Below, one piece after another: positions 1-8,998 of a DNA stretch of 64,000 bases. Under the pieces are notes generated by a model that was given only the letters and a program-made list of their open reading frames with translations, was not told where the DNA came from and did not search any database. The DNA is from JAWSVE01 sp050633885 (GTDB lineage Bacteria; Pseudomonadota; Gammaproteobacteria; Pseudomonadales; Cellvibrionaceae). Position 1 is the first letter of the stretch. Every line of letters starts with the position of its first letter. The stretch lies in NCBI GenBank assembly GCA_050633885.1, contig JBOEHK010000005.1, positions 620,001 to 684,000 on the forward strand. Direction: 5' to 3'. The translations under genes were made by a program, and so were the position numbers.

Positions 1-282
1 GTCGATGAATGCCTTGAAGAAGTATTAGCGGCAGCAAAAAGTGTGGGCGGCAATGTGTTGATTACAGCCGATCACGGTAACGTGGAAGAAATGTTTGACG
101 AATCCACCAATCAACCTATGACACAGCACACAACTTTGCCTGTGCCACTTGTCTATGTAGGTGATCGCAAGCTATCGTTAAAGGATGGTGGCAGTCTAGC
201 GGATATTGCCCCAACAATGTTGACGTTACTTGACATGCCACAGCCGACTGAAATGACCGGAAAAAGTTTAGCTGACTTTTGA
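1..282 (+). CDS. gpmI: 2,3-bisphosphoglycerate-independent phosphoglycerate mutase, C-terminal part
   Basis: Only the last 93 codons are present; the reading frame is open from base 1 and ends at TGA. GpmI interconverts 3- and 2-phosphoglycerate in the cytoplasm using two Mn ions, without 2,3-BPG. The visible part is the end of the alkaline-phosphatase-like phosphatase domain: the metal-binding stretch ITADHGNVEEM and a later QHTTLPVP, which carries the further metal-ligand histidine, followed by the usual ending with an ADIAPTMLTLL helix. It lies 56 bp ahead of envC on the same strand, the order I recall from Pseudomonas. Family assignment is secure; nothing can be said about the N-terminal half. 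Confidence 0.93.
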   Translation, partial: VDECLEEVLAAAKSVGGNVLITADHGNVEEMFDESTNQPMTQHTTLPVPLVYVGDRKLSLKDGGSLADIAPTMLTLLDMPQPTEMTGKSLADF

Positions 283-338
283 CATGATACTTAATACCCT
301 TTTATTTAATGCTTTAAAACTGACAAGAGGAATACTTC

Positions 339-1541
339 ATGAAAAAAATAATTTCACTCGTCGCCATACTCAGTTGCTTTAGCTTTTCGCAACTCAGTCT
401 TGGCCAAGAGACTTCACTTTCAGAAACAGAATACAAAGAAAAACTTGAGACACTGCAAAGTACGATTCAAGAATTAAAGGATGAACTAGAATCCGTTAAA
501 GGAAGCCGCAGCGACCTCTTAAACAACCTAGAAGAAAACGAAACCAAAGTGGGCGACTTGATGAAAAAAATCGAGGACATCAAAGCTCAGCTCGGCATGC
601 AAGAACAAGCACTCAATGATTTAAACTCACAAAAAAAATCTTTGATTGGGGAGCAACTCTCTGAAAAGAAGCACATAGCCCAACAGGTAAGAGCAGCATA
701 CCGGTTGGGCGGTCAAAGCAATGTTAAACTATTGCTAAACCAAGACGATCCTGAAAAAATATCGCGCATGTTGAGGTACTACGATTACTTCCTCAATGCG
801 CGAACCACTCGATTATCAGATTACGAAAATAATATTGTTAAACTAAATACACTTGAACCAAGCATTGTTCAAAAAACAGAACAACTCAAACAAAACCAAC
901 AATCTTTGCAAGCCCGTTACGAAGAACTACAAAAAGCACAAAAGCAACGAAAAGAAACACTCGCGAAATTAAATGCCACTGTCGACAATAAAGATAAAGA
1001 GTTACAACAACTGGCCCAAGATAAATTAGTTGTCGAAAAAGTGTTAACGAAGATTGCTAACACTCTTTATAACAGCTCAACGCGATCGTCTTCAAAGTCT
1101 TCAGGCGAAACCGTCTCTAGCTCTACCACTTATTCTTCAAGTGATTCTGAGTTTAAAAAATTACGCGGAAAACTTCCTTGGCCAACCAACGGAAAACTCG
1201 TACACAAATATGGCAGCTATAGAATTCCAGGAAAATTAAAGTGGGATGGTGTCGTTATTCATGCCAATGCAGGTACGCCCATTAAAGCTATTCACCATGG
1301 TCGTGTTGTATTTGCAGATTACTTACGTGGGCAAGGGCTTCTTATCATTGTCGATCACGGCAATGGCTATATGAGTCTATATGGCCATAATCAAACTCTC
1401 TCGAAGAAAGTCGGCAGCTTTGTAGAAGCTGGCGAAGTCATCGGCCAAGTTGGCACTAGCGGTGGTCAAGACCGTGCCGGTTTGTATTTTGAAATCAGGG
1501 AGAATGGTAAACCGTCAAACCCTAGCCGGTGGTGTGGCTAA
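339..1541 (+). CDS. envC: EnvC-like murein hydrolase activator (degenerate M23/LytM)
   Basis: 400 aa with an N-terminal signal peptide (about residues 1-22), a long coiled coil (about 25-245), a Ser-rich linker and a C-terminal LytM domain (about 285-400). EnvC proteins act in the periplasm at the septum, where they are not hydrolases themselves but switch on amidases for daughter-cell separation. The sequence fits that role: the first metal histidine of active M23 enzymes is replaced (KWDGVVIHA) and the HxH motif is LYFEIR, so two zinc ligands are missing, while SLYGH is kept. Start ATG has AGAGGAAT upstream. The stop codon is the end of the first unit of a 13-bp tandem repeat. ctpA follows after 395 bp, also on the plus strand. 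Confidence 0.9.
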   Translation: MKKIISLVAILSCFSFSQLSLGQETSLSETEYKEKLETLQSTIQELKDELESVKGSRSDLLNNLEENETKVGDLMKKIEDIKAQLGMQEQALNDLNSQKKSLIGEQLSEKKHIAQQVRAAYRLGGQSNVKLLLNQDDPEKISRMLRYYDYFLNARTTRLSDYENNIVKLNTLEPSIVQKTEQLKQNQQSLQARYEELQKAQKQRKETLAKLNATVDNKDKELQQLAQDKLVVEKVLTKIANTLYNSSTRSSSKSSGETVSSSTTYSSSDSEFKKLRGKLPWPTNGKLVHKYGSYRIPGKLKWDGVVIHANAGTPIKAIHHGRVVFADYLRGQGLLIIVDHGNGYMSLYGHNQTLSKKVGSFVEAGEVIGQVGTSGGQDRAGLYFEIRENGKPSNPSRWCG

Positions 1542-1567
1542 GTGGTGTGGCTAAGTGGTGTGGCTAA
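1529..1567. repeat. Three perfect tandem copies of a 13-bp unit across the envC stop
   Basis: The unit GTGGTGTGGCTAA occurs at 1529-1541, 1542-1554 and 1555-1567 without any mismatch. The first copy supplies the last codons and the TAA of envC; the next two are untranslated. It looks like a recent slipped-strand duplication. Each copy ends in TAA, so copy number does not change the protein. Confidence 0.95.
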
Positions 1568-1936
1568 ACAGCTGATTGATATCTTGCTCTCAATACGTTC
1601 GTGACACTTAAGTAATATCACCCAGCTTCCATTAATTCCTTGTGTTTCGATATCATATTCAGCTGTTGCACAGCATTTCTTTACGCTCTTCCTTTCTCCG
1701 CTTATCTCAGCAACAGACAGTTTTACAAGCAAAATACCGCCTAATGCGATTTACTGCACGTTTATACTCCGCCAGATTGCATTATCAATTTTTTCGCGTA
1801 AATTGGGGCTGCGCATAGAATTTTTACGATCAATAACAGTCTACGATAATACGATTAGTTTTTATCTCAAATTTAATAATTTGGCAGTATTTGCTTTCAT
1901 CAGAAGATTTAATGAAGGGACTAGGAGTTATAAGCA
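1568..1936. other. Intergenic region envC-ctpA
   Basis: About 370 bp with no convincing gene. The only open frame of note (minus strand, into the envC repeat) has no family resemblance and includes the repeat, so I treat it as chance. The last 100 bases are AT-rich and presumably carry the ctpA promoter, but no clear pair of hexamers stands out. Confidence 0.5.
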
Positions 1937-3367
1937 ATGATTTTTTTTACTCAACCAAATACCTTTAAGCGCTCTACTTTAACAGTAGTATGCGCCATTT
2001 TAGGTTTGAGCTTAACACTCACTGTTGCTGCCCAGTCTTCTGATGAAGGAGCTGACTCGCCTGTTTTACCCGCACTAACGAAAGCTAAAAAAGTCGAGGG
2101 CATTTTACCTCTCGACGATTTGCGTATGTTTGCAAAAGTCTACAACCACATTAGACAAGGTTACGTCGAAGATATTTCAGATGAAAAATTATTAGAGTAC
2201 GCCATCAAAGGTATGCTTTCTGAGCTGGATCCCCACTCGTCCTATCTTGACTCACGCTCATTTGAAGACTTACAAGAAAGCACGACAGGAGAATTTGGCG
2301 GACTTGGCATTGAAATAGGAATGGAGAATGGGTTTGTAAAAATTATTTCTCCCATTGATGATACGCCGGCTTCGCGGGCTGGAGTTGAAGCTGGTGACTT
2401 GATTATTAAACTCGATGAAAAACCCGTAAAAGGAATGACAATCAGTGATGCAGTCAACAATATGCGCGGACCCATCGGCAGCAAAATTCGTTTAATGATT
2501 GTAAGAGACGGTGTCGATTTACCATTCGAATTAGTATTGGAGCGCGACACAATTAAAGTCACCAGCGTTCGAACTCGTGAGCTTGAACCCGGCTATGGGT
2601 ATTTACGCATTTCGCAATTCCAATTAGACACGGGTAAAGAAGTTGTTGCTGCTGTTGAAAAAATCAAAAAAAATAATTCTGATTTAAAAGGGCTTGTCGT
2701 TGACTTACGAAATAATCCTGGCGGAGTTTTACAAGCATCCGTTGAAGCTGCCGATGCATTTTTAGATGATGGCTTAATTGTTTACACTGAAGGTCGCATA
2801 CCGAATGCCGACATTCAATACAAAGCAAAACCAGGCGATGTGCTGAATGGACTGCCGATTGTTGTCTTAATTAATGATGGGTCGGCATCAGCCTCAGAAA
2901 TTGTCGCAGGGGCACTACAAGACCAACATCGCGCAATCATCGTGGGCACAGAAAGTTTTGGCAAAGGATCTGTGCAAACTGTCATACCGATAAGTGATGA
3001 GCGTGCCATAAAAATGACAACAGCCTTGTATTTTACGCCTTCTGGCCGATCAATTCAGGCCCAAGGTATAAAGCCCGACATTTTTGTTGAGCGAGCTACA
3101 GTGAAGGCTATTAAGCAACAACTTCGTACGACAGAGGCCGACCTTAACAATCATTTAGGCAACGGCAATGGTGGAACTGAGAACGGATCATCTAATCGCA
3201 ACAAAAATAAAAATGAGAAAATTAGCCTTTCTGAGCAAGACAACCAGCTCTATGAAGCATTAAATTTATTAAAAGGTGTTCACTTATTTGGGCAAAACAA
3301 TTTATCGATTGATCGAAAAAAATCAACGATCGCCAAAGCAGAAGAAACTATTCAATCTGCTGAATAG
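1937..3367 (+). CDS. ctpA: Carboxy-terminal processing serine protease (S41)
   Basis: 476 aa. A signal peptide ends near AAQSS (about residue 33); a PDZ domain covers about 115-200 (GGLGIEIG start) and the S41 peptidase core about 210-395. The Ser-Lys dyad is visible: S318 in GSASASE and K343 in FGKGSVQ, 25 residues apart as in Prc/CtpA. CtpA acts in the periplasm, where relatives degrade peptidoglycan hydrolases and lipoproteins together with a TPR partner. The C-terminus has a low-complexity Asn/Gly/Lys linker (about 405-430) before a final helix. A GGGACTAGGAG ribosome site precedes the ATG. It sits between envC and the polysaccharide deacetylase, all linked to wall turnover. Confidence 0.93.
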   Translation: MIFFTQPNTFKRSTLTVVCAILGLSLTLTVAAQSSDEGADSPVLPALTKAKKVEGILPLDDLRMFAKVYNHIRQGYVEDISDEKLLEYAIKGMLSELDPHSSYLDSRSFEDLQESTTGEFGGLGIEIGMENGFVKIISPIDDTPASRAGVEAGDLIIKLDEKPVKGMTISDAVNNMRGPIGSKIRLMIVRDGVDLPFELVLERDTIKVTSVRTRELEPGYGYLRISQFQLDTGKEVVAAVEKIKKNNSDLKGLVVDLRNNPGGVLQASVEAADAFLDDGLIVYTEGRIPNADIQYKAKPGDVLNGLPIVVLINDGSASASEIVAGALQDQHRAIIVGTESFGKGSVQTVIPISDERAIKMTTALYFTPSGRSIQAQGIKPDIFVERATVKAIKQQLRTTEADLNNHLGNGNGGTENGSSNRNKNKNEKISLSEQDNQLYEALNLLKGVHLFGQNNLSIDRKKSTIAKAEETIQSAE

Positions 3368-3388
3368 TTTCAATTTTTATTACAACTA

Positions 3389-3427
3389 AAAAGTGGTTTT
3401 TTTATGTAAAACCAAAAATCACTTTCT
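3389..3427 (+). terminator. Possible ctpA terminator
   Basis: AAAGTGGTTTTTTT is followed after a short loop by AAACCAAAAATCACTTT, giving an AT-rich stem of about 12 pairs. The T run lies inside the left arm rather than after the stem, so termination strength is uncertain. Confidence 0.4.
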
Positions 3428-3505
3428 TCATGAATTTACTATTTTTCATAAGCCGAAATAATTTGCTTTTTTTTCACCCTATCATCTGAACCCACATTTC
3501 TTACT

Positions 3506-4435
3506 TTGAAAAAAATAACGAAAAACACAAGCAGTCAGCGCCTCATTAAAAAAAATAAATTTTTATTGATTTTATTCATGCTGACTTTTTTAGGTATTCC
3601 GACAAGCCTAATCAGTTTCACGACATTCGCTTCAGCGAATAAACCAGTCAAAAGTAACCTCAAAACATCAACACGTATTGCTATCATAATTGATGATATT
3701 GGCTACAGCTTCGAGCGAGGGCGACAAGCAACCAAACTCCCCGGCTCCGTCACTCTTGCCATTATTCCTCACACAGCAAATAGCATTACTCTCGCCAATC
3801 TTGGACATCATTCAAATAAAGAAATTATGTTACATATCCCGATGAGTAACCTGCTTAACAAGCCATTGGATGACGGTGCTCTCATCTACGAGATGGGCTA
3901 TTTTTCGTTTATTGATACTCTAAGGGAAGGCCTAAAAGCTCTTCCTCATGTCAAAGGCGTGAACAATCACATGGGAAGCCTGCTCACTCAGCAAGAAGCG
4001 CCCATGCGCTGGCTCATGGAAGAGCTTGCTCTACAAGACCTCTTCTTTATTGATAGCCGAACGACGGCAAAGAGTGTTGCATCACACATCGCCAATGAAG
4101 CACAGGTACCCAACGCCAAAAGAGATTATTTTTTAGATAATGAGCGTGACCACTTCAGCATTGCCCGCCAATTTGACCAGTTTATTTCGTTAGCTCAAAA
4201 ACGTGGTTCTGGGATTGCTATTGCCCACCCCTACCCTGAAACGTTGAATTTTCTTGAGCAGACCCTGCCTAAATTGGCCGACTTAAACATCCATTTAGTC
4301 CCCGTTTCTAGCCTTTTATCCTCTTTAGATACCAGTAGAGATTCATTAGTATTCTCCCTGCAGCCCAGTAATGATGCAGCCTCTGACTATTTCAGCCCAT
4401 TCTCAGTACTTAGAAATAAAGATAAAGTTAAGTGA
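3506..4435 (+). CDS. Divergent polysaccharide deacetylase family protein (YibQ-like)
   Basis: 309 aa. A basic N-terminus is followed by one hydrophobic segment (about residues 18-42, signal peptide or anchor), then the divergent polysaccharide deacetylase fold from RIAIIIDDIGYS onwards. Family hallmarks seen: the DDIG pair, MLHIPM, VNNHMGSLLT, FFIDSRTT and IAIAHPYPETL. The IDD aspartates and the NNHMGS histidine match the metal site of NodB-type deacetylases, but the substrate of this branch is unknown. It neighbours envC and ctpA as in Pseudomonas. The start is a TTG (3506) without a strong ribosome site; no ATG precedes it before an in-frame stop at 3449. Confidence 0.85.
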   Translation: MKKITKNTSSQRLIKKNKFLLILFMLTFLGIPTSLISFTTFASANKPVKSNLKTSTRIAIIIDDIGYSFERGRQATKLPGSVTLAIIPHTANSITLANLGHHSNKEIMLHIPMSNLLNKPLDDGALIYEMGYFSFIDTLREGLKALPHVKGVNNHMGSLLTQQEAPMRWLMEELALQDLFFIDSRTTAKSVASHIANEAQVPNAKRDYFLDNERDHFSIARQFDQFISLAQKRGSGIAIAHPYPETLNFLEQTLPKLADLNIHLVPVSSLLSSLDTSRDSLVFSLQPSNDAASDYFSPFSVLRNKDKVK

Positions 4436-4662
4436 AGTAAACTAATTTCGTATATCCGGCGTACAAAAATACGGCTATGATGTGTCTACTTGATCAAAAA
4501 CTCAGCGAAATTGGCCTTTTTACTATTTCAGCTGCATTTTTGTGTTACATTTTAAGCTACATGTAAAAGATGTTATTTATAAAGATACTGCTTAGACACC
4601 CTTGAAGCTCAATCTAGTTTTAATTTGTCTAAATTAGCAGCATGGATTTTTAGGAGACAGCT

Positions 4663-4893
4663 ATGAAATTAAATCGCAGCGGAGAACAAGGAAGCGTTCC
4701 AGACAGACATGATCGTTTTTATAAGAGCGACGACTATTGGTATTACACAACTCGCGAAGGTGTGGATATCGGTCCATTTGACACTCTCGAGACAGCCTGT
4801 AATGGTGCAAACGAGTTTATTGAATTTATCTGTAATACACAGCCGTCTTTTAGCGATACGCTTGTACAGTACCGCCCTAGAGCCGTTGCTTAG
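4663..4893 (+). CDS. Small conserved protein, DUF6316-like
   Basis: 76 aa, soluble, no signal or membrane segment. The pattern RSGEQG.VP.R..RFY followed by WYYTTREG.DIGPFDT is what I remember for the DUF6316 family of gammaproteobacteria; its function is unknown. A strong ribosome site (TAGGAGACAGCT) precedes the ATG, and a strong terminator follows 35 bp after the stop, so it is probably transcribed alone. A second frame overlapping it (4709-4900) is a shadow. The family name is from memory. Confidence 0.75.
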   Translation: MKLNRSGEQGSVPDRHDRFYKSDDYWYYTTREGVDIGPFDTLETACNGANEFIEFICNTQPSFSDTLVQYRPRAVA

Positions 4894-4928
4894 GGTTTAG
4901 CTGGAAAAGTTATTAATCTATTTTTAAT

Positions 4929-4981
4929 AAAAAGCGCTTCGGCAATACTATCTATTAATAATATTGCCGAAGCGCTTTTTT
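4929..4981. terminator. Bidirectional Rho-independent terminator
   Basis: The arms AAAAAGCGCTTCGGCAATA and its exact complement flank a loop of about 13 nt, with A and T runs at both ends. It serves the DUF6316-like gene on the plus strand and the hisBHAF block on the minus strand. Confidence 0.92.
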
Positions 4982-4994
4982 GTGCCTCCTAAAA

Positions 4995-5768
4995 CTACAG
5001 ACGCACCTCAATACCTTGCGATTTCATAAATTCTTTCGCTTCAGATACCGTTGATTCCTGAAAATGAAAAATACTAGCCGCCAACACAGCGCTTGCTTCA
5101 CCCTTAATCACCCCATCGGCTAAATGTTGTAAATTTCCAACCCCACCAGATGCAATCACAGGAATATTCACCGCGCGACTCACCGCTTGTGTCAACGCCA
5201 AATCAAAACCATCTTTTGTTCCATCGCGATCCATACTGGTCAATAAAATTTCGCCAGCGCCATAACCCGCCATTTTTTTTGCCCACTCAATTACATCAAT
5301 CCCTGTAGGCTTACGTCCGCCATGAGTAAATATTTCCCACCTATTTTCTTCACCCTCTATGCTGACTTTCTTTGCATCAATGGCAACAACGATACACTGA
5401 GCACCAAATTTTTCAGAAGCACGTTTTACAAACTCGGGATCATAAACAGCTGCAGAATTAATACTGACTTTATCAGCACCGGCATTTAGCATTTTGCGAA
5501 TATCTTCTAGCGTCCGAATACCGCCACCCACTGTGAGTGGAATGAACACTTCTTCTGCCATGCGTTCGACAATGTGAACCATCGTGTCTCTGTCTTCGTG
5601 ACTAGCCGTGATATCTAAAAACACAACTTCGTCAGCACCTTCTTCGTTGTAACGCTTTGCGACTTCGACAGGATCACCCGCATCACGAATATCTAAAAAC
5701 TTTACGCCTTTTACGACACGACCTTGATCAACATCGAGACAGGGAATAATTCGTTTTGCTAAAGCCAC
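4995..5768 (-). CDS. hisF: Imidazole glycerol phosphate synthase, cyclase subunit HisF
   Basis: 257 aa, the usual length. A TIM barrel that takes ammonia from HisH to turn PRFAR into imidazole glycerol phosphate and AICAR. Typical features: MALAKRIIPCLDVD at the N-terminus (catalytic Asp in CLDVD), VVFLDITAS, PLTVGGGIR, VSINSAAV, a second catalytic Asp in TSMDRDGTKDGFD and IASGGVGN. The start is a GTG with AAGG upstream. It is the last gene of hisB-hisH-hisA-hisF and ends at the shared terminator. hisG, hisD, hisC and hisI/E are not in the window, so the pathway is split. Confidence 0.97.
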   Translation of the reverse strand: MALAKRIIPCLDVDQGRVVKGVKFLDIRDAGDPVEVAKRYNEEGADEVVFLDITASHEDRDTMVHIVERMAEEVFIPLTVGGGIRTLEDIRKMLNAGADKVSINSAAVYDPEFVKRASEKFGAQCIVVAIDAKKVSIEGEENRWEIFTHGGRKPTGIDVIEWAKKMAGYGAGEILLTSMDRDGTKDGFDLALTQAVSRAVNIPVIASGGVGNLQHLADGVIKGEASAVLAASIFHFQESTVSEAKEFMKSQGIEVRL

Positions 5769-5817
5769 TGCATTACCTTTTCAAATTAATAACATTTTTA
5801 ATACGCATTTTTTAGTT

Positions 5818-6552
5818 TTATTGTTGCTGATCACACCACGCCTGAGCTTCTGCAATATCAATAGTGCCTTCGTAAATGGCACGACCTGTAATCGCGCCGA
5901 GAATACCGTGATGAGATTCTTTTTCTATCGCTTTAATGTCGGCCATTGTCGCAACTCCACCGGAAGCGATCACAGGTATTTTTGATGCTTGCGCCATTTC
6001 AATCGTTGCTTCTAAATTAACACCGCCCATCATTCCGTCACGTGCAATATCGGTATAGACAATCGAACTTACGCCGTCATCGGCAAATTGTTTGGCCAGA
6101 TCCTTAGCTTTTACATTTGATACTTCGGCCCAACCATCAGTTGCCACTAATCCATTTTTAGCATCTAAACCAACAATGATATGCCCCGGAAACTGTTTGC
6201 ACATTTCTGTTACAAAACTAGGATCTGTGACAGCTTTTGTACCTATAATCACATAAGTCACTCCAGCATTTAAATAATGCTCGATCGTTTCTGCGCTACG
6301 AATACCGCCACCAATTTGAATCGGCACATCTGGATACGCTTTTGCAATCGCAGTAACCACTTCACCATTAACAGGCTCACCAGCAAATGCGCCATTAAGA
6401 TCAACAAGATGTAAACGTCGCGTTCCTTGGTCAACCCATTGCTTTGCCATGGCCACAGGATCGTCGGAAAATACCGTTGAATCCTCCATAAGCCCTTGCC
6501 TTAATCGAACACATTGACCATCTTTTAAATCTATTGCGGGAATAACTAACAT
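5818..6552 (-). CDS. hisA: ProFAR isomerase HisA
   Basis: 244 aa. Isomerises ProFAR to PRFAR, the substrate of HisFH. A TIM barrel with two phosphate sites: IPAIDLKDGQCVRL at the start (catalytic Asp), QIGGGIRS, IIGTKAV, VGLDAKNG, the second catalytic Asp in YTDIARDGMMGG, and ASGGV near the end. It sits 27 bp downstream of hisH and 49 bp upstream of hisF, so the four genes are likely co-transcribed. GGAAACA lies ahead of the ATG. Confidence 0.97.
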   Translation of the reverse strand: MLVIPAIDLKDGQCVRLRQGLMEDSTVFSDDPVAMAKQWVDQGTRRLHLVDLNGAFAGEPVNGEVVTAIAKAYPDVPIQIGGGIRSAETIEHYLNAGVTYVIIGTKAVTDPSFVTEMCKQFPGHIIVGLDAKNGLVATDGWAEVSNVKAKDLAKQFADDGVSSIVYTDIARDGMMGGVNLEATIEMAQASKIPVIASGGVATMADIKAIEKESHHGILGAITGRAIYEGTIDIAEAQAWCDQQQ

Positions 6553-6579
6553 ATTGTTTCCAATTAATAATCAAAAGCT

Positions 6580-7263
6580 TTAATCAAGCCCATTCCAGTT
6601 GACAAAATTTTTCAACAACTGCAATCCATCAGTATGACTTTTTTCGGGATGAAACTGCACTGCAAATAAATTATTTTCAGCAACAGCTGCCGCAAATGGA
6701 ACACCATATTCACAGCGGCCCGCCACTATCGACGACTCGCCTTGTGGTTTACGTTGAGATGACAATCCCTCTTCAGCAACATAATAACTATGTACAAAGT
6801 AAAATCGTGCATCTTGCTGAATATTATTCCACAGCGGATGCTTTATCGTTTGCTGAACATTATTCCAACCCATGTGCGGAATCTTTATTGTTGTGTCATC
6901 AACATCTTTTGTATTTTCTGAAAAACGGCGTACATGTCCGTGCAAAATATTTAAACAAGAAACACCGCCATTTTCTTCACTATCTGACATTAATGCTTGT
7001 AAGCCAACACAGATACCCAATAAAGGTTTTCCCTCATGTAATGCGTGGTTTACCATTTCCCCTGCAGCGATGTTATTAATGCCCGCCATGCAATCGCGAA
7101 TCGCTCCGACTCCAGGAAAAATAACATGATCAGCTTGCTCAATAATTTTTTCATCGGCAGTGATGTCTACACGCACATCAGGCGCTACTGATTTAATTGC
7201 ACTAGCAACAGAATGTAAATTTCCCATTCCATAATCAATAATGGCGAGATGTTTAGCAGTCAT
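6580..7263 (-). CDS. hisH: Imidazole glycerol phosphate synthase, glutaminase subunit HisH
   Basis: 227 aa from the chosen start. Class I glutamine amidotransferase that hydrolyses glutamine and channels ammonia to HisF. The nucleophile elbow GICVGLQ carries the catalytic Cys, and FHPEKSH carries the His and Glu. I chose the ATG at 7263 (MTAKHLAIIDYGMGN) because HisH proteins begin just ahead of IIDYGMGN and a GGA ribosome site precedes it. A frame open 15 codons further upstream has no family support. Confidence 0.95.
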   Translation of the reverse strand: MTAKHLAIIDYGMGNLHSVASAIKSVAPDVRVDITADEKIIEQADHVIFPGVGAIRDCMAGINNIAAGEMVNHALHEGKPLLGICVGLQALMSDSEENGGVSCLNILHGHVRRFSENTKDVDDTTIKIPHMGWNNVQQTIKHPLWNNIQQDARFYFVHSYYVAEEGLSSQRKPQGESSIVAGRCEYGVPFAAAVAENNLFAVQFHPEKSHTDGLQLLKNFVNWNGLD

Positions 7264-7400
7264 AGTTTTTCCAATAAATTGATCACAAGCCCACTTTAAA
7301 ATTGGCAAGCCTTTAAGACAAATACAAAAAAAATCATTAAGGGTAAATGTTTAGAATTTTAGAATGTCGTTCTTTGGACTGGCTGAATGTATTTTACAAA

Positions 7401-7425
7401 CCAATCACTACGGGTGAATGATTGG
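7401..7425 (-). terminator. Weak hairpin between hisB and hisH
   Basis: CCAATCA and TGATTGG form a 7-bp stem in the 217-bp gap after hisB. On the minus strand it is followed by TTTGTAAAAT, so it could be an attenuating or partial terminator; the evidence is weak. Confidence 0.3.
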
Positions 7426-7480
7426 CTTATAAATCACACGGCTTTACGTATCGTGTATTTTAAACATCTGGATATACGTT

Positions 7481-8074
7481 TTACAAAACACCTTTTGTTG
7501 ATGGTGTTACATCACCTAGGCGCTCATCTCTGGTTAAAGCCATTCTAAGTGCACGGCCAAATGCCTTAAAAACCGTTTCTATTTGGTGATGCGCGTTTGC
7601 GCCTTTTAAGCAATCGATATGCAAAGTGACTAAGGCGTGATTCACAAATCCTTGAAAGAATTCACGAAAAAGCTCAGTATCAAACACACCAATTCTTTTC
7701 TGAGTGAAATCAACATTCATGAATAGGCCTGGTCGACCTGAAAAATCAATAACAACGCGCGATAGGGCTTCATCTAGAGGCACATAGGAGTGCCCGTAAC
7801 GAATAATGCCTTTCTTTTCGCCCAAGGCTTTTGAAAAAGCTTGCCCCAGTGTAATGCCGATGTCTTCAACGGTGTGATGATCATCGATTTGATTGTCGCC
7901 GTTACAGACAACATCGATATCAATCAAACCATGACGGGCAATTTGGTCAATCATGTGCTCAAGAAAGGGAACTCCAGTCGCCATTTTGGCTTTACCAGAT
8001 CCATCAAGATTAACAGAGACAGTGATTTGAGTTTCTAATGTGTCACGCTTAACACTGGCCGATCTCTCGGTCAT
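7481..8074 (-). CDS. hisB: Imidazoleglycerol-phosphate dehydratase HisB
   Basis: 197 aa from the ATG at 8074, the normal length of the monofunctional enzyme. It dehydrates imidazole glycerol phosphate using two Mn ions. Metal-ligand motifs are intact: FLEHMIDQIARHG, DDHHTVEDIGI, and ANAHHQIETVFKAFGRAL near the end. There is no N-terminal histidinol phosphatase domain, unlike E. coli HisB. The start is fixed by the ribosome site AGAGGAAAG. A 21-codon upstream extension is not family-like. It is the first gene of the hisBHAF block. Confidence 0.96.
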   Translation of the reverse strand: MTERSASVKRDTLETQITVSVNLDGSGKAKMATGVPFLEHMIDQIARHGLIDIDVVCNGDNQIDDHHTVEDIGITLGQAFSKALGEKKGIIRYGHSYVPLDEALSRVVIDFSGRPGLFMNVDFTQKRIGVFDTELFREFFQGFVNHALVTLHIDCLKGANAHHQIETVFKAFGRALRMALTRDERLGDVTPSTKGVL

Positions 8075-8135
8075 TTGTCTTTCCTCTTTGGGGCCATCAA
8101 ATTTAAAGGCATAGGATGGCGAAAACAAGGCGGGC

Positions 8136-8141
8136 ATTATA
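8136..8141 (-). promoter_or_regulatory. Candidate -10 element of hisB
   Basis: A perfect TATAAT on the minus strand lies 62 bases before the hisB start. No good -35 hexamer was found at the expected distance, so the call rests on the -10 alone. Confidence 0.35.
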
Positions 8142-8398
8142 CTGGGTTGTGGCTATAGCGGGCTAGTGAATTCCCTGATAAGGATCCGGAATAGGAGGCA
8201 AATGACAATATTAAAATAACGGAGGAAAAATAAAGCGCACCAGAGACACTGCTTTATGGGGCTTGCTTTAGCCCACTGTCATTTTCTTTAAACCCTTATA
8301 TTCAGTGGCCAAAAGAGAGCATAGGAGTCTAATCAACTATATTAATCGATTAAATAGCTCAGCCCACTGTCAGGGCAAGCTTGCTACTTTTGGTGCTA
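8142..8398. other. Intergenic region hisB-STAS gene
   Basis: No gene seen. The 11-mer GCCCACTGTCA occurs twice about 90 bp apart (near 8270 and 8362), and the first copy is preceded by a small GGGCT/AGCCC hairpin. Neither has an obvious role. Confidence 0.4.
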
Positions 8399-8716
8399 TC
8401 AATGAGTTACGGTGAACAACTGATCAAAATTAGAACAGCTCAGCACTTGTCGAACCGCTGGACAGCACTCTGATATCACTAAGTTTGATTGCTCAACAGC
8501 TGCAAAATCTCTCAGTAATAACAACATCCCAAGCCCTGAACTATCGATGCCCTGGCATCGCTGAAAATTAACGGCATAGCGCTCAAACTTGGGGCGAGAT
8601 TGATAGGCAGAGCAAAACTGCTCCAATAGATTAGCGTTAAAGTATCCGGTAACGGCAATTACCAATGCTTTTTGATTGGGTGTGACTTTTGCAATAATTC
8701 TTTCAGATTCAGCCAA
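8399..8716 (-). CDS. STAS-domain protein (anti-sigma factor antagonist-like)
   Basis: 105 aa, one STAS domain with no other module. The loop after the second strand reads CQGIDSSGLGMLLLL, which matches the phosphorylatable Ser region of SpoIIAA/RsbV-type antagonists. Such proteins are released or inactivated by a HPK/HATPase partner and a PP2C phosphatase; no partner is encoded nearby, so it is an orphan here. Two Cys pairs near the C-terminus (SECCPAV) are unremarkable. Flanked by intergenic gaps of about 280-320 bp. The domain is clear; the regulatory target is unknown. Confidence 0.8.
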   Translation of the reverse strand: MAESERIIAKVTPNQKALVIAVTGYFNANLLEQFCSAYQSRPKFERYAVNFQRCQGIDSSGLGMLLLLRDFAAVEQSNLVISECCPAVRQVLSCSNFDQLFTVTH

Positions 8717-8998
8717 AACATCACCTCATATCTCTCATGTCACAACATGGCTTTACTAGCATCTGTTTTTATCTTTTTAGGCTTTTCAAAGATAGACAAC
8801 ATTTGGAGTCACTCCTGTCTATCTACTGGTGCCTCATTGATACACTGATATCTCTATAAGTGTTAAGAAAAGTATAAGGTACAAAAGGGCAAGACTGACA
8901 CGTCAACAGACAAAAGGTGAAAATAAGAAAATCAGCGACACTTCAGATCGTTTATGAATGGCTACTCTAAAGTGGCTTCTCGTGCAGAGCTATTCAAT

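Noticed and set aside
1538..1732. 64-codon minus-strand frame after envC
   Set aside because: Its end is formed by the 13-bp repeat, it has no domain, and it has no good start signal.
8113..8163. 16-codon frame upstream of hisB, possible leader peptide
   Set aside because: It lies on the plus strand, opposite to hisB, and has no histidine codons.
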